Shown here: positions 1-5,261 of the stretch, piece by piece | Numbering within the stretch: position 1 is the stretch's first letter | How the letters are laid out: each line of letters starts with the position of its first letter | IMG/VR virus record: IMGVR_UViG_3300035698_002285 | Coordinates: 1 to 27,824 of that record | Length of the DNA: 27,824 nt | From: a virus | Strand: one strand, 5' to 3' | Notes under the pieces: generated by a model | What the model was told of the DNA's origin: nothing | Databases searched by the model: none | The model's input: only the letters and a program-made list of their open reading frames with translations | Program-made: the position numbers and the translations under genes

Positions 1-31
1 CTATCCATTCATTGTAAGTGCGTGTTTCCAT
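1..31 (-). CDS. Small protein, N-terminal fragment (runs off the window)
   Basis: Only the first ten codons (METRTYNEWI) are in the window and the frame stays open at the edge. The start is chosen because an AGGAGG ribosome binding site lies just upstream on the minus strand (about positions 39-45), in the same arrangement as the four minus-strand genes that precede it. It appears to be the next member of the small-gene array. No function can be given from ten residues. Confidence 0.55.
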   Translation of the reverse strand, partial: METRTYNEWI

Positions 32-77
32 TGTAAAGCCTCCTAAATATAGTGTTAGTAAATAGTTAAACAGCATA

Positions 78-107
78 CAACACCTGCCAATAGCATGGCA
101 GGTGCTG
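78..107 (-). terminator. Strong stem-loop after a minus-strand gene, probable terminator or attenuator
   Basis: Read on the minus strand, CAGCACCTGCCA (107-96) pairs with TGGCAGGTGTTG (89-78), giving a 12-bp stem with one G-U pair and a 6-nt loop. It lies just past the stop codon of the 115-315 gene. The bases after the stem (TATGCTGTTT) are only partly U-rich, so termination may be incomplete. The stem could instead stabilise the upstream message or attenuate readthrough into the next gene at position 31. Confidence 0.6.
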
Positions 108-114
108 AGGGCTG

Positions 115-315
115 TTATACAACCGGCGGCATTTTACAATGATATAGTTCTTTTGCGTTAGATATTAGCTGTTTTGCCAGTTCTATGGTGATATGGTGAT
201 AATCAGCAAAGCCAGCAGAACTAACAAAGTTGTTTATCCAGTCAATATATAATGCCTTATAATCTGGATAACCGATTTTCGTTACTAATTCGCATAAGCC
301 AAGTGTAATAGTCAT
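115..315 (-). CDS. Unrecognised 66-residue protein
   Basis: Small protein with mixed helical composition and no signal peptide or membrane segment. It contains GYPDYKALYIDWINNF and ends HCKMPPVV. The ATG at 315 is chosen because a TTGGAG ribosome binding site lies about 9 nt upstream. An in-frame TTG at 330 is part of that binding site, so it is not a likely start. It belongs to a minus-strand array of small genes with matching leaders, in the place where phages often carry early accessory genes. I do not recognise the family. Confidence 0.6.
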   Translation of the reverse strand: MTITLGLCELVTKIGYPDYKALYIDWINNFVSSAGFADYHHITIELAKQLISNAKELYHCKMPPVV

Positions 316-347
316 TTTAATAATCTCCAATAAAAGTATAGTTTATA

Positions 348-539
348 TTAGCTATCATTTTCGGCATAAGCAATAAACGCATCTTCCATAGTAAACAGAA
401 CCTTTGACGATAAACTCATAACCTCCATAGCATAGACAATACCGCCCTTTAACGATATATATGCATGGCGGCATAAGCCAATACCATATTTACTTAATAC
501 TTGCTGATGGTAACTACTGATATTAGATGCATAATTCAT
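348..539 (-). CDS. Unrecognised 63-residue protein
   Basis: Small soluble-looking protein containing SLKGGIVYAMEV and ending AFIAYAENDS. The ATG at 539 has a strong TTGGAGG binding site about 7 nt upstream, and the next gene on the same strand starts 32 nt past its stop. No domain is recognised. It is probably transcribed with its neighbours from the promoter near 1108-1136. Its membership in a uniformly spaced array is the main reason to think it is real. Confidence 0.6.
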   Translation of the reverse strand: MNYASNISSYHQQVLSKYGIGLCRHAYISLKGGIVYAMEVMSLSSKVLFTMEDAFIAYAENDS

Positions 540-608
540 AATAAACCTCCAATATAGGCATAATCGCCAGCAAATACCCTAATCAAAGGATATCTGCTGA
601 TGATTGTA

Positions 609-851
609 CTATACTTTGCTAAAATCTAAGACTTTGCGTGTTTCGGCTGGTGGATAATCTAAAAGACCTAAAACCGTTATTTTACCGGTTCTGTTGTCGA
701 TATCATGCTGTAAAATCGGGATGTTGTTATTGTCATAATAGGTTGTATAGCTGCCGAAATACTCGCTGTTTTCGGTGCATTTAGTCCATTTACCATGATA
801 TTGTTGGCAGTACGCCTTAATGTCCTTGTTTGTTCTAAGCCGGATAATCAT
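609..851 (-). CDS. Unrecognised 80-residue protein
   Basis: Basic, tyrosine-rich small protein (KAYCQQYHGKW near the N-terminus, then EYFGSYTTYYDNNNIP). Two cysteines and no membrane segment are present. The start at 851 is supported by TTGGAGGTGTTA just upstream, nearly identical to the leader of the neighbouring 888-1064 gene. The pattern of short strands and turns suggests a small beta fold, but that is inference. No family is recognised. Confidence 0.6.
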   Translation of the reverse strand: MIIRLRTNKDIKAYCQQYHGKWTKCTENSEYFGSYTTYYDNNNIPILQHDIDNRTGKITVLGLLDYPPAETRKVLDFSKV

Positions 852-887
852 AAGATAACACCTCCAATAGAAAGTATTGATTTTAGT

Positions 888-1064
888 TTATTCAAAACGA
901 TTATAAAAGTGCAAAAACCTTGTTTTAGCTTCTGGCAGGTTTTTGACGTAATTACAAGCTAGCGGGTCAACAGTATTATAACACTGGCCATAATCCCCCT
1001 TTGCTGTTTTAGCAGATAAATAAAATCCTTTGTCTGTAATCTTAGTAATAACGTGTAAAATCAT
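888..1064 (-). CDS. Unrecognised 58-residue protein, first gene of the minus-strand array
   Basis: Reading from ATG at 1064 to TAA at 888-890 gives a 58-residue protein beginning MILHVITKITDKG and ending TRFLHFYNRFE. An ATGGAGGTGTTAA leader lies just upstream and matches the other genes of the array. Only about 36 nt separate it from the next gene. It is the promoter-proximal gene of the minus-strand unit. It has two cysteines, no membrane segment and no recognised domain. Confidence 0.6.
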   Translation of the reverse strand: MILHVITKITDKGFYLSAKTAKGDYGQCYNTVDPLACNYVKNLPEAKTRFLHFYNRFE

Positions 1065-1084
1065 GATTTAACACCTCCATAAGT

Positions 1085-1100
1085 GAAGCATAATTGCTTC
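1085..1100. promoter_or_regulatory. Inverted repeat GAAGCA-TAAT-TGCTTC in the minus-strand leader
   Basis: A perfect 6-bp inverted repeat with a 4-nt loop lies just downstream of the predicted -10 element, about where the minus-strand transcript would begin, and upstream of the binding site for the gene at 1064. It could be an operator for a repressor or a 5' hairpin in the message. The sequence alone does not decide. Confidence 0.35.
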
Positions 1101-1107
1101 TGTATAT

Positions 1108-1136
1108 AGTATCGGTTATAACCATAAGATAATCAA
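1108..1136 (-). promoter_or_regulatory. Probable sigma70-type promoter for the minus-strand small genes, with a palindrome in the spacer
   Basis: On the minus strand, TTGATT (1136-1131) and GATACT (1113-1108) are separated by 17 nt, each matching four of six consensus bases. The spacer contains the perfect 10-bp palindrome GGTTATAACC (1114-1123), a common place for an operator. Together with the inverted repeat at 1085-1100 this suggests a regulated promoter. The gene-free interval 1065-1254 separates divergent genes, so a plus-strand promoter is also expected there, but I could not identify one. Confidence 0.4.
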
Positions 1137-1254
1137 CAACAAAATAAATTAATTTCACAATATATAGTGTGTTTCCGGCGATAAAACAAGGATAGTAGAA
1201 AATAAATAAAATCAACCATCAATAGAATGTAATTATTAAAGCATAGAATAGACC

Positions 1255-1707
1255 ATGAGCAGAGAGATAACAGAGAAACAGAGAGCATGGACAATTGCAA
1301 TGTACACGGTTGGGGGTGATACATTCGGCAATGGAATAGAAAGTGCAAGAACTGCGAAGTATAGCGGAAACAATAACACACTTAAACAACGAGCATATGA
1401 ATTAGTAACTAATAGTAACGTGATTAAGCTGAAAGAGCAGATACAAGCCAAAACAGCTAAGAAGATTGAATATAATGAAGACAAAGGTATCTCTCTGCTG
1501 CACGAAGCTCTCGCAATGGCTAAGAGCCAATCCAACGTAGCAGGCTACGTCTCCGCTATACGCGAGCTTAACAGTATGTGCGGTTATAACCATACTAACC
1601 TACACAACGACACTCAGCAGCCATCAGAGCTAACTGCAGACGCAAGGGCAGAGCTTAAGCGCCTTGCAAGGCAGGCTACCAACATCAAGCTCGCTAAGAA
1701 GGCTTAG
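1255..1707 (+). CDS. terS: Terminase small subunit-like protein
   Basis: This 150-residue protein resembles the Terminase_2 type of small terminase subunit, which recognises the packaging site and recruits the large subunit. Visible features are an N-terminal helical segment (about residues 8-60) with the pattern ESARTAKYSG then LKQRAYELVTNSNVIKLKEQI, which is typical of the family's DNA-binding region, followed by a helical middle (HEALAMAKSQ) and a lysine/arginine-rich tail. The length is usual for the family. The ATG at 1255 has only a weak upstream purine stretch and is the first start after a stop-rich divergent region. It is the first plus-strand gene, and the large subunit follows about 1.3 kb later. 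The match is by pattern, not by strong identity. Confidence 0.7.
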   Translation: MSREITEKQRAWTIAMYTVGGDTFGNGIESARTAKYSGNNNTLKQRAYELVTNSNVIKLKEQIQAKTAKKIEYNEDKGISLLHEALAMAKSQSNVAGYVSAIRELNSMCGYNHTNLHNDTQQPSELTADARAELKRLARQATNIKLAKKA

Positions 1708-1786
1708 CAGGCCTGCCAGTGGACAAACGCAGGTAGATGGCTATATCCGTCCGGCAGAGAGAGAAAGTAGGCTCAGTGGGCAGAGA

Positions 1787-1812
1787 GGGGGGTGGGGGAG
1801 GGGGCGAGGGGG
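1787..1812 (+). other. G-quadruplex-forming tract
   Basis: Four runs of five or more guanines lie on the plus strand (1787-1792, 1794-1798, 1800-1804, 1808-1812), separated by loops of T, A and CGA. This fits the G-quadruplex consensus with very short loops. It lies in non-coding DNA (1708-1901) just after the terminase small-subunit gene, in a local GC-rich island within AT-rich surroundings. A role in packaging-site recognition or cleavage, in transcription or in replication is possible but not shown. Confidence 0.75.
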
Positions 1813-1901
1813 CGTGTCGGATGTATATATATACCGCACCTCAATATAACCTATTTTATCCAATACAAGACAAGGAAGGTAGCTTATGAAACGAGAAGAC
1901 G

Positions 1902-2048
1902 ATGGACAACTATTACAAGCCTGACCCGATGTTGAGTGTGATTCACCCTGAGCTATATGAGTTTCAATGTCTCAGATGGCACGAAATGTATTTAGCCGAG
2001 GAGGAGTCTAACGTAAACAAAGGACTTATGTCGCCTGTTTTTGAGTAA
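1902..2048 (+). CDS. Unrecognised 48-residue protein, 3' end rewritten by an insertion
   Basis: Reads from ATG at 1902 (preceded by GAGAAG) to TAA at 2046-2048. It begins MDNYYKPDPMLSVIHPELYE and continues with an acidic WHEMYLAEEESN segment, a natural-looking composition. Near its 3' end lies the left copy of a 16-bp direct repeat (2013-2028). Joining the gene across to the right copy (2417-2432) would instead end it in TTQI and a stop just before the binding site of the next gene. I infer that the present C-terminus was created when the T5orf172 gene was inserted. Function unknown. Confidence 0.5.
   Translation: MDNYYKPDPMLSVIHPELYEFQCLRWHEMYLAEEESNVNKGLMSPVFE
2013..2028 (+). repeat. Left copy of 16-bp direct repeat flanking the T5orf172 gene
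   Basis: The sequence gtaaacaaaggactta is repeated exactly at 2417-2432, 404 bp downstream. The two copies bracket the T5orf172/GIY-YIG-like gene, as a target-site duplication or a recombination scar would. Confidence 0.8.
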
Positions 2049-2090
2049 AAACCCGCCTGAGGCTCTGGAAATACGGGAGAGTAGATTTTT

Positions 2091-2420
2091 ATGGCAAAAA
2101 AAGGAAGAATATATCTTGTCCGATGTGGCGAAACAGATTACTACAAAATTGGAATAACCACAAATTCTGTTAAAGACAGACTTACTGGGCTACAAGTTGG
2201 TTGTCCGATAGAACTCGTTATGGTTACGTTTATAGAGTGTAGCGATTATGTGGAGCAGGAAGAGTATTTGCATAGCAAATTCGACAAAGACAGGGTTCGC
2301 GGGGAATGGTTTAGTCTATCTGCTCATAAAGTAGGTTTGGTAATTAGCGAGATGGCAACGATAGAAACACGGGATATAAATATTGCCAATAGCATTGGGC
2401 TTGTGCGCCCTACGGAGTAA
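2091..2420 (+). CDS. T5orf172 / MUG113-type GIY-YIG-like nuclease
   Basis: A 109-residue protein built almost entirely of a T5orf172-type domain, a branch of the GIY-YIG nuclease fold. Visible motifs are IYLVRC then YYKIGIT (about residues 7-23), which stand for the GIY and YIG strands. They are followed by the arginine-bearing helix DRLTGLQVGCP (29-39) and the family signature E-x-x-LH-x-F then R-x-x-GEWFSL (about 58-76). The length suits a single-domain, free-standing protein. Such proteins act on DNA and are frequently mobile in phages. It lies between the terminase subunits and is bracketed by a 16-bp direct repeat. Its TAA stop lies within the right repeat copy. The ATG at 2091 follows GGGAGA at a usable distance. 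Nuclease activity is inferred. Confidence 0.8.
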   Translation: MAKKGRIYLVRCGETDYYKIGITTNSVKDRLTGLQVGCPIELVMVTFIECSDYVEQEEYLHSKFDKDRVRGEWFSLSAHKVGLVISEMATIETRDINIANSIGLVRPTE

Positions 2421-2432
2421 ACAAAGGACTTA
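2417..2432 (+). repeat. Right copy of 16-bp direct repeat flanking the T5orf172 gene
   Basis: Exact copy of the repeat at 2013-2028. It supplies the stop codon of the T5orf172 gene, so the insertion boundary and the end of the gene coincide. Confidence 0.8.
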
Positions 2433-2458
2433 CGACACAGATTTAAGGGAGAACAGAA

Positions 2459-2635
2459 ATGGAATTAAAACGATGTGATTACTGCGGTGCTATTGCCAGC
2501 GCCAAGAACAAGGACTGGGTAGTTGTTAAGGGCTATTACGGCGGTGGTACGGGCAAGGATATGTGTAACGAGTGTTACCATCCCCTTGAGCTTGCCAACG
2601 CTCGTCAGGAGGCTGTTAACGATGTACAAAGATAA
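2459..2635 (+). CDS. Small zinc-finger-like protein (58 residues)
   Basis: Reads from ATG at 2459 behind AAGGGAGAAC to TAA at 2633-2635. Two Cys-x-x-Cys pairs are visible, CDYC at residues 6-9 and CNEC at 36-39, separated by a glycine-rich loop (YYGGGTGKD). This is the arrangement of a treble-clef or zinc-ribbon type site. The last 14 nt overlap the next gene, whose AGGAGG binding site lies inside this reading frame, so the two are probably translationally coupled. Zinc binding is inferred from the cysteines. The partner and role are unknown. Confidence 0.65.
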   Translation: MELKRCDYCGAIASAKNKDWVVVKGYYGGGTGKDMCNECYHPLELANARQEAVNDVQR

Positions 2636-2870
2636 GGGCAAGCAGCGTGAGGAGATTAAGTTGGCTACTCGCAGGTACAGGTCAAAGGTATCACCAAAGG
2701 TATCACCGGAAGCGACTATTGTGATACCCAAGATTCCTCCTTGTCCTGCTGGCGAAAGCCAGAGCGTGTGGAACTTCAAACACAGAGAGATAATGAAAGA
2801 CTTACTAACGAGAATTGTGGAAGTCGGCTTGGTGCTATTTGTGGTTTGGATTCTGACAGGTTGCTCATAA
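2622..2870 (+). CDS. Unrecognised 82-residue protein with C-terminal membrane segment ending in a lipobox-like motif
   Basis: The start at 2622 is chosen because AGGAGG lies 9 nt upstream. A longer frame from 2523 is a shadow of the zinc-finger gene. The N-terminal half is strongly basic (KDKGKQREEIKLATRRYRSK), followed by a Val/Ser/Pro-rich linker containing a 12-bp tandem duplication. Residues about 63-80 form one hydrophobic segment (VEVGLVLFVVWILTGCS) that ends the protein. LTGC resembles a bacterial lipobox but sits at the C-terminus, two residues before the stop. It could be a tail-anchored inner-membrane protein or the remains of a lipoprotein such as an outer spanin. No family is recognised. 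Confidence 0.6.
   Translation: MYKDKGKQREEIKLATRRYRSKVSPKVSPEATIVIPKIPPCPAGESQSVWNFKHREIMKDLLTRIVEVGLVLFVVWILTGCS
2683..2706 (+). repeat. 12-bp perfect tandem duplication
   Basis: The unit caaaggtatcac occurs twice in direct succession and keeps the reading frame, encoding a duplicated Lys-Val-Ser-Pro in the linker of the membrane-anchored small protein. It looks like a recent slippage event. Confidence 0.85.
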
Positions 2871-2882
2871 GGGAGAACAAAC

Positions 2883-2996
2883 ATGACTAAAGGGACATGG
2901 AAAGTCTTGCGTAGGATTTTGGATTGTCTAAGCGATGTGATTCTTGCTCAGTTGATACTTGAATGTAAGGTTGTTTTGAGGGAGAGGAAGAAATGA
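2883..2996 (+). CDS. 37-residue peptide coupled to the large terminase
   Basis: Reads from ATG at 2883, behind AAGGGAGAAC, to TGA at 2994-2996, where it overlaps the terminase ATG as ATGA. The peptide is one amphipathic helix (RRILDCLSDVILAQLILECK) with basic ends. The clear binding site and the four-base overlap suggest that it is translated. It may act mainly as a coupling leader for the large terminase. No family is recognised. Confidence 0.5.
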   Translation: MTKGTWKVLRRILDCLSDVILAQLILECKVVLRERKK

Positions 2997-4642
2997 CAGA
3001 CCTCCTTGACGACCCGCTACTGAATGATAAGATGATGCAGGCCGATTCCTGTTATTGGGCGTTGGCTAACAAGATAAAACTGATGGGCAATACTACCTTT
3101 ACTCTTGACGGGTGCAGGTACATGGAACTCATTATGAGCGACGAGTCTAGGTACATTTCAGTTATGAAGGGTACTCAGGCTCGCATTACTACCGCTTTCA
3201 TGCTCCGTAGTATTCACGCACTTGTGAACGGATTATATCCACAGGGCGTGATTTATTACTTTCCGTCCAGAGATGCAGTAGAGGATTTCAGTAAGACAAG
3301 ATTTACTCCTTTGATTAACGATAATCCATGTATTCGCAAGCACTTGAAGAGTACTGACAGCGTTTTCGCCAAAAAGGTTGGTAAAGCATTTCTTACTTTG
3401 AAAGGTGCTACAGCAACTAAGAATCTCAAGGGCAGGAAGAAAGACAGTTCTGCTGTAAGGTCTACTCCTGCCGACGAGGTTATTAGGGACGAGCGAGACT
3501 TATTCGATGATACAATGGTCGAGATGACCAAAGACAGGCTATTGAACTCTGATTTCAAACGAGAGGTGGATTTAGGTTCGCCCACAATGCCCGACTTTGG
3601 TATTGCTAAGACATTCAACATTTCAGACCAGAAGAATTCAATGTCGAAATGCGAGGCGTGCGGGGGATATACTTGTCTAGTAGATGAGTTTCCTAACTGT
3701 ATGAAGTATAAGAGGAGCGATACGCATGAAGATTTTGCTCCTTATTTTGCGTGCATTAAATGCGGTGCTGTGATTCCTGTTCTAGACCAAGAGTTCGTAG
3801 CGAAATATCCTGGCAGGGAAATATCAGGTTATCATATACCCCATCTTATCACGCCTAAATGTGAAGCTAAGTTAGTAATGAACAGGTGGGAAGAGGCTCA
3901 GGCCGACGGTAGCAAGATGGGTACGTTTTACAATAGTATCCTAGGCTTACCATATATAGCGTCTGAGGACAGGCTTACCGAGCCTGACGTATATGCGTGT
4001 TGTGGTAACGATATAATGAGAACTGGTATAAGTATTTCTCAGGCTGCAATGGGTGTGGACGTAGGAAAGAGTTACCATACTGTAGTTATAGGAGAGAAGG
4101 TAGATGAGAAACGGGCGAAAATTATTTACATGGCAAGAGTTAAAGGTTTCGACGCGGTACATGACATTGCCAAGAAGTATAACGTCAAGTCAGCGGTTGT
4201 TGACATCAGACCCTATGAGGAGAGCTTTACGAAATTCCAAGCGTCAGAACCATATAGAGTCTTTGGCGCAGAGTATAAGGACAAGCAAAGAGAGTTTCTC
4301 AAGACGGACGAAAAATCTGGTGTTTACTCTCTACTCCGAAACCAAATCTTTGATAAGACGCACGCTTGGTTTAAGAGTAAACAAATTGAGATTCCTCGCA
4401 GGTGTGAAGAAGTTAACGAGTTTGCCAAGCAGGTATGTAATTGTGCGAAGGTATTAGAGGAAACCGAACAGGGCGATAGAGTTTATAGGTACATCAAATT
4501 GGGCGACGACCACTATCGTTCCGCTGTGAACTATTTGTATATGGCCTTGGGCGACCTGACCAGTTATCAGGGCATGGGCACAGTTGGTTATCAAGGTGGC
4601 AAAAAGAAGGGCGGATACGACCCGCTGGAGTGGGGCTTGTGA
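2993..4642 (+). CDS. terL: Terminase large subunit, GpA-like
   Basis: This 549-residue DNA-packaging motor subunit resembles the lambda GpA branch. The N-terminal ATPase has a P-loop-like segment KGTQARIT (residues 59-66), where related proteins have the pattern KS-x-QVG-(K/I)-(S/T), followed by GVIYYFPS (85-92) and a Walker B-like ADEVIRDERDLFDD (160-173). A zinc-binding insert follows (C220, C223, C254, C257). The C-terminal nuclease has the acidic set D356 (GVDVGKS), D404 (AVVDIRP) and D505/D506 (GDDHYRSAVNY). The start has GGGAGAGG upstream and overlaps the preceding peptide as ATGA. The P-loop lacks the usual GK(T/S), which is odd. GpA-type terminases usually cut at cos sites. Confidence 0.9.
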   Translation: MTDLLDDPLLNDKMMQADSCYWALANKIKLMGNTTFTLDGCRYMELIMSDESRYISVMKGTQARITTAFMLRSIHALVNGLYPQGVIYYFPSRDAVEDFSKTRFTPLINDNPCIRKHLKSTDSVFAKKVGKAFLTLKGATATKNLKGRKKDSSAVRSTPADEVIRDERDLFDDTMVEMTKDRLLNSDFKREVDLGSPTMPDFGIAKTFNISDQKNSMSKCEACGGYTCLVDEFPNCMKYKRSDTHEDFAPYFACIKCGAVIPVLDQEFVAKYPGREISGYHIPHLITPKCEAKLVMNRWEEAQADGSKMGTFYNSILGLPYIASEDRLTEPDVYACCGNDIMRTGISISQAAMGVDVGKSYHTVVIGEKVDEKRAKIIYMARVKGFDAVHDIAKKYNVKSAVVDIRPYEESFTKFQASEPYRVFGAEYKDKQREFLKTDEKSGVYSLLRNQIFDKTHAWFKSKQIEIPRRCEEVNEFAKQVCNCAKVLEETEQGDRVYRYIKLGDDHYRSAVNYLYMALGDLTSYQGMGTVGYQGGKKKGGYDPLEWGL

Positions 4643-5019
4643 TTGTCCATCGTCCCGATATTGACCTTGCCATTCTCTCATCGAGGTTTACCGAGTGTGG
4701 CGATTACACTAAAGAGGTTATTCTTGAAGAGCTTGAATACTATCAGAAACTTCCAGACTTTCTTGTGTTGCTATCGAAAGATGGTGATATTATTACTGGC
4801 TTCCTTATCGGTTATCGTGTACGGAATAGTTTATGGCTTGCACAGGTTTGGAATAGTGGTTCACTTTCTGTTAGTAGGAAAACTGTTAGTATCGCAAAAG
4901 AGTGGGCAAGAGAGAGGGGAATGACAAGTATAACAGCTGAAACAAAACGAAACGAAATGAAAGCTATGGGTCGCTATGGCTTTGCCGAATTCAGTGTAAT
5001 TTTAAGGGTAGATTTATGA
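4639..5019 (+). CDS. GNAT-fold acetyltransferase-like protein
   Basis: A 126-residue protein from the GTG at 4639, which overlaps the terminase stop as GTGA and has TGGAG about 9 nt upstream. An earlier in-frame GTG at 4630 is possible but has no binding site. The GNAT-like pattern is the hydrophobic strand pair around DGDIITGFLIGY, the helix SIAKEWARERG and the ending ETKRNEMKAMGRYGFAEFSV, which is characteristic of the last strands of the fold. The usual acetyl-CoA motif (Q/R-x-x-G-x-G/A) is not evident. GNAT-like proteins are common beside terminase and portal genes of podoviruses. The role is unknown and may be structural. Confidence 0.65.
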   Translation: MIVHRPDIDLAILSSRFTECGDYTKEVILEELEYYQKLPDFLVLLSKDGDIITGFLIGYRVRNSLWLAQVWNSGSLSVSRKTVSIAKEWARERGMTSITAETKRNEMKAMGRYGFAEFSVILRVDL

Positions 5020-5261
5020 AATTTTATAATGACTTCTGGGAGAGCGTATTCAAGAGATATAAAGGTGGTTCTGCAAAAGCTCCACCGCCACCTGCTCCCA
5101 CCCCTACTCCTCGCCAGTTAGACGAGGATGTTGCCCAGAAGGACAGGGACAGGCGCAGACAGAGGATTGCCGCTGTCGGTAGAAAAGGTACGATTTTGAC
5201 CGAGGGTCAGAGCCTTGCCAGTGGCTCTAACGCAACCATTTTAGGCCGGAGTTCTGCATAA
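5016..5261 (+). CDS. Small proline-rich phage protein upstream of the portal
   Basis: An 81-residue protein with a charged N-terminus (FWESVFKRYKGG), a proline run (about residues 22-33), a basic helix (KDRDRRRQRIAA) and a C-terminal GRKGTILTEGQSL then TILG pattern. The G-R-x-(S/G)-T-I-L-T motif followed by a closing I-L-G recurs in small proteins next to portals or internal virion proteins of many podovirus-like phages. It overlaps its upstream neighbour (ATGA) and the portal (TAATG). It is probably a minor head or portal-associated protein. No biochemical role is known to me. Confidence 0.65.
   Translation: MKFYNDFWESVFKRYKGGSAKAPPPPAPTPTPRQLDEDVAQKDRDRRRQRIAAVGRKGTILTEGQSLASGSNATILGRSSA

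Larger units (their letters stand above)
2029..2432 (+). mobile_element. Putative homing-type insertion carrying the T5orf172 gene
   Basis: A 404-bp unit (one 16-bp repeat copy plus the intervening DNA) separates the 48-residue gene from the zinc-finger gene. Removing it restores a continuous small gene that ends shortly before the binding site of the next gene. The only gene inside is a T5orf172/GIY-YIG-like protein, a class often found as free-standing, invasive phage genes. No terminal inverted repeats or transposase are present, so it is not an insertion sequence. Movement is inferred from the repeats and the gene content. Confidence 0.5.

Noticed and set aside
1133-1593. Minus-strand frames opposite terS
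   Set aside because: They are rich in Leu, Ser and Cys, as antisense shadows are, lack ribosome binding sites and cover the divergent promoter region.
1664-1849. Plus-strand open frame of 61 codons across the end of terS and the G-rich tract
   Set aside because: It overlaps the terS 3' end in another frame, has no binding site, and its composition follows the G-runs (RGGWGRGRGG).
2523-2621. Upstream extension of the 82-residue membrane protein
   Set aside because: It would read out of frame through the zinc-finger gene, which has its own good start, and AGGAGG directly precedes the ATG at 2622.
4643-4924. Plus-strand frame of 93 codons inside the first GNAT-like gene
   Set aside because: The GNAT-like frame has recognisable fold motifs and coupled start and stop codons. 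This frame has neither.
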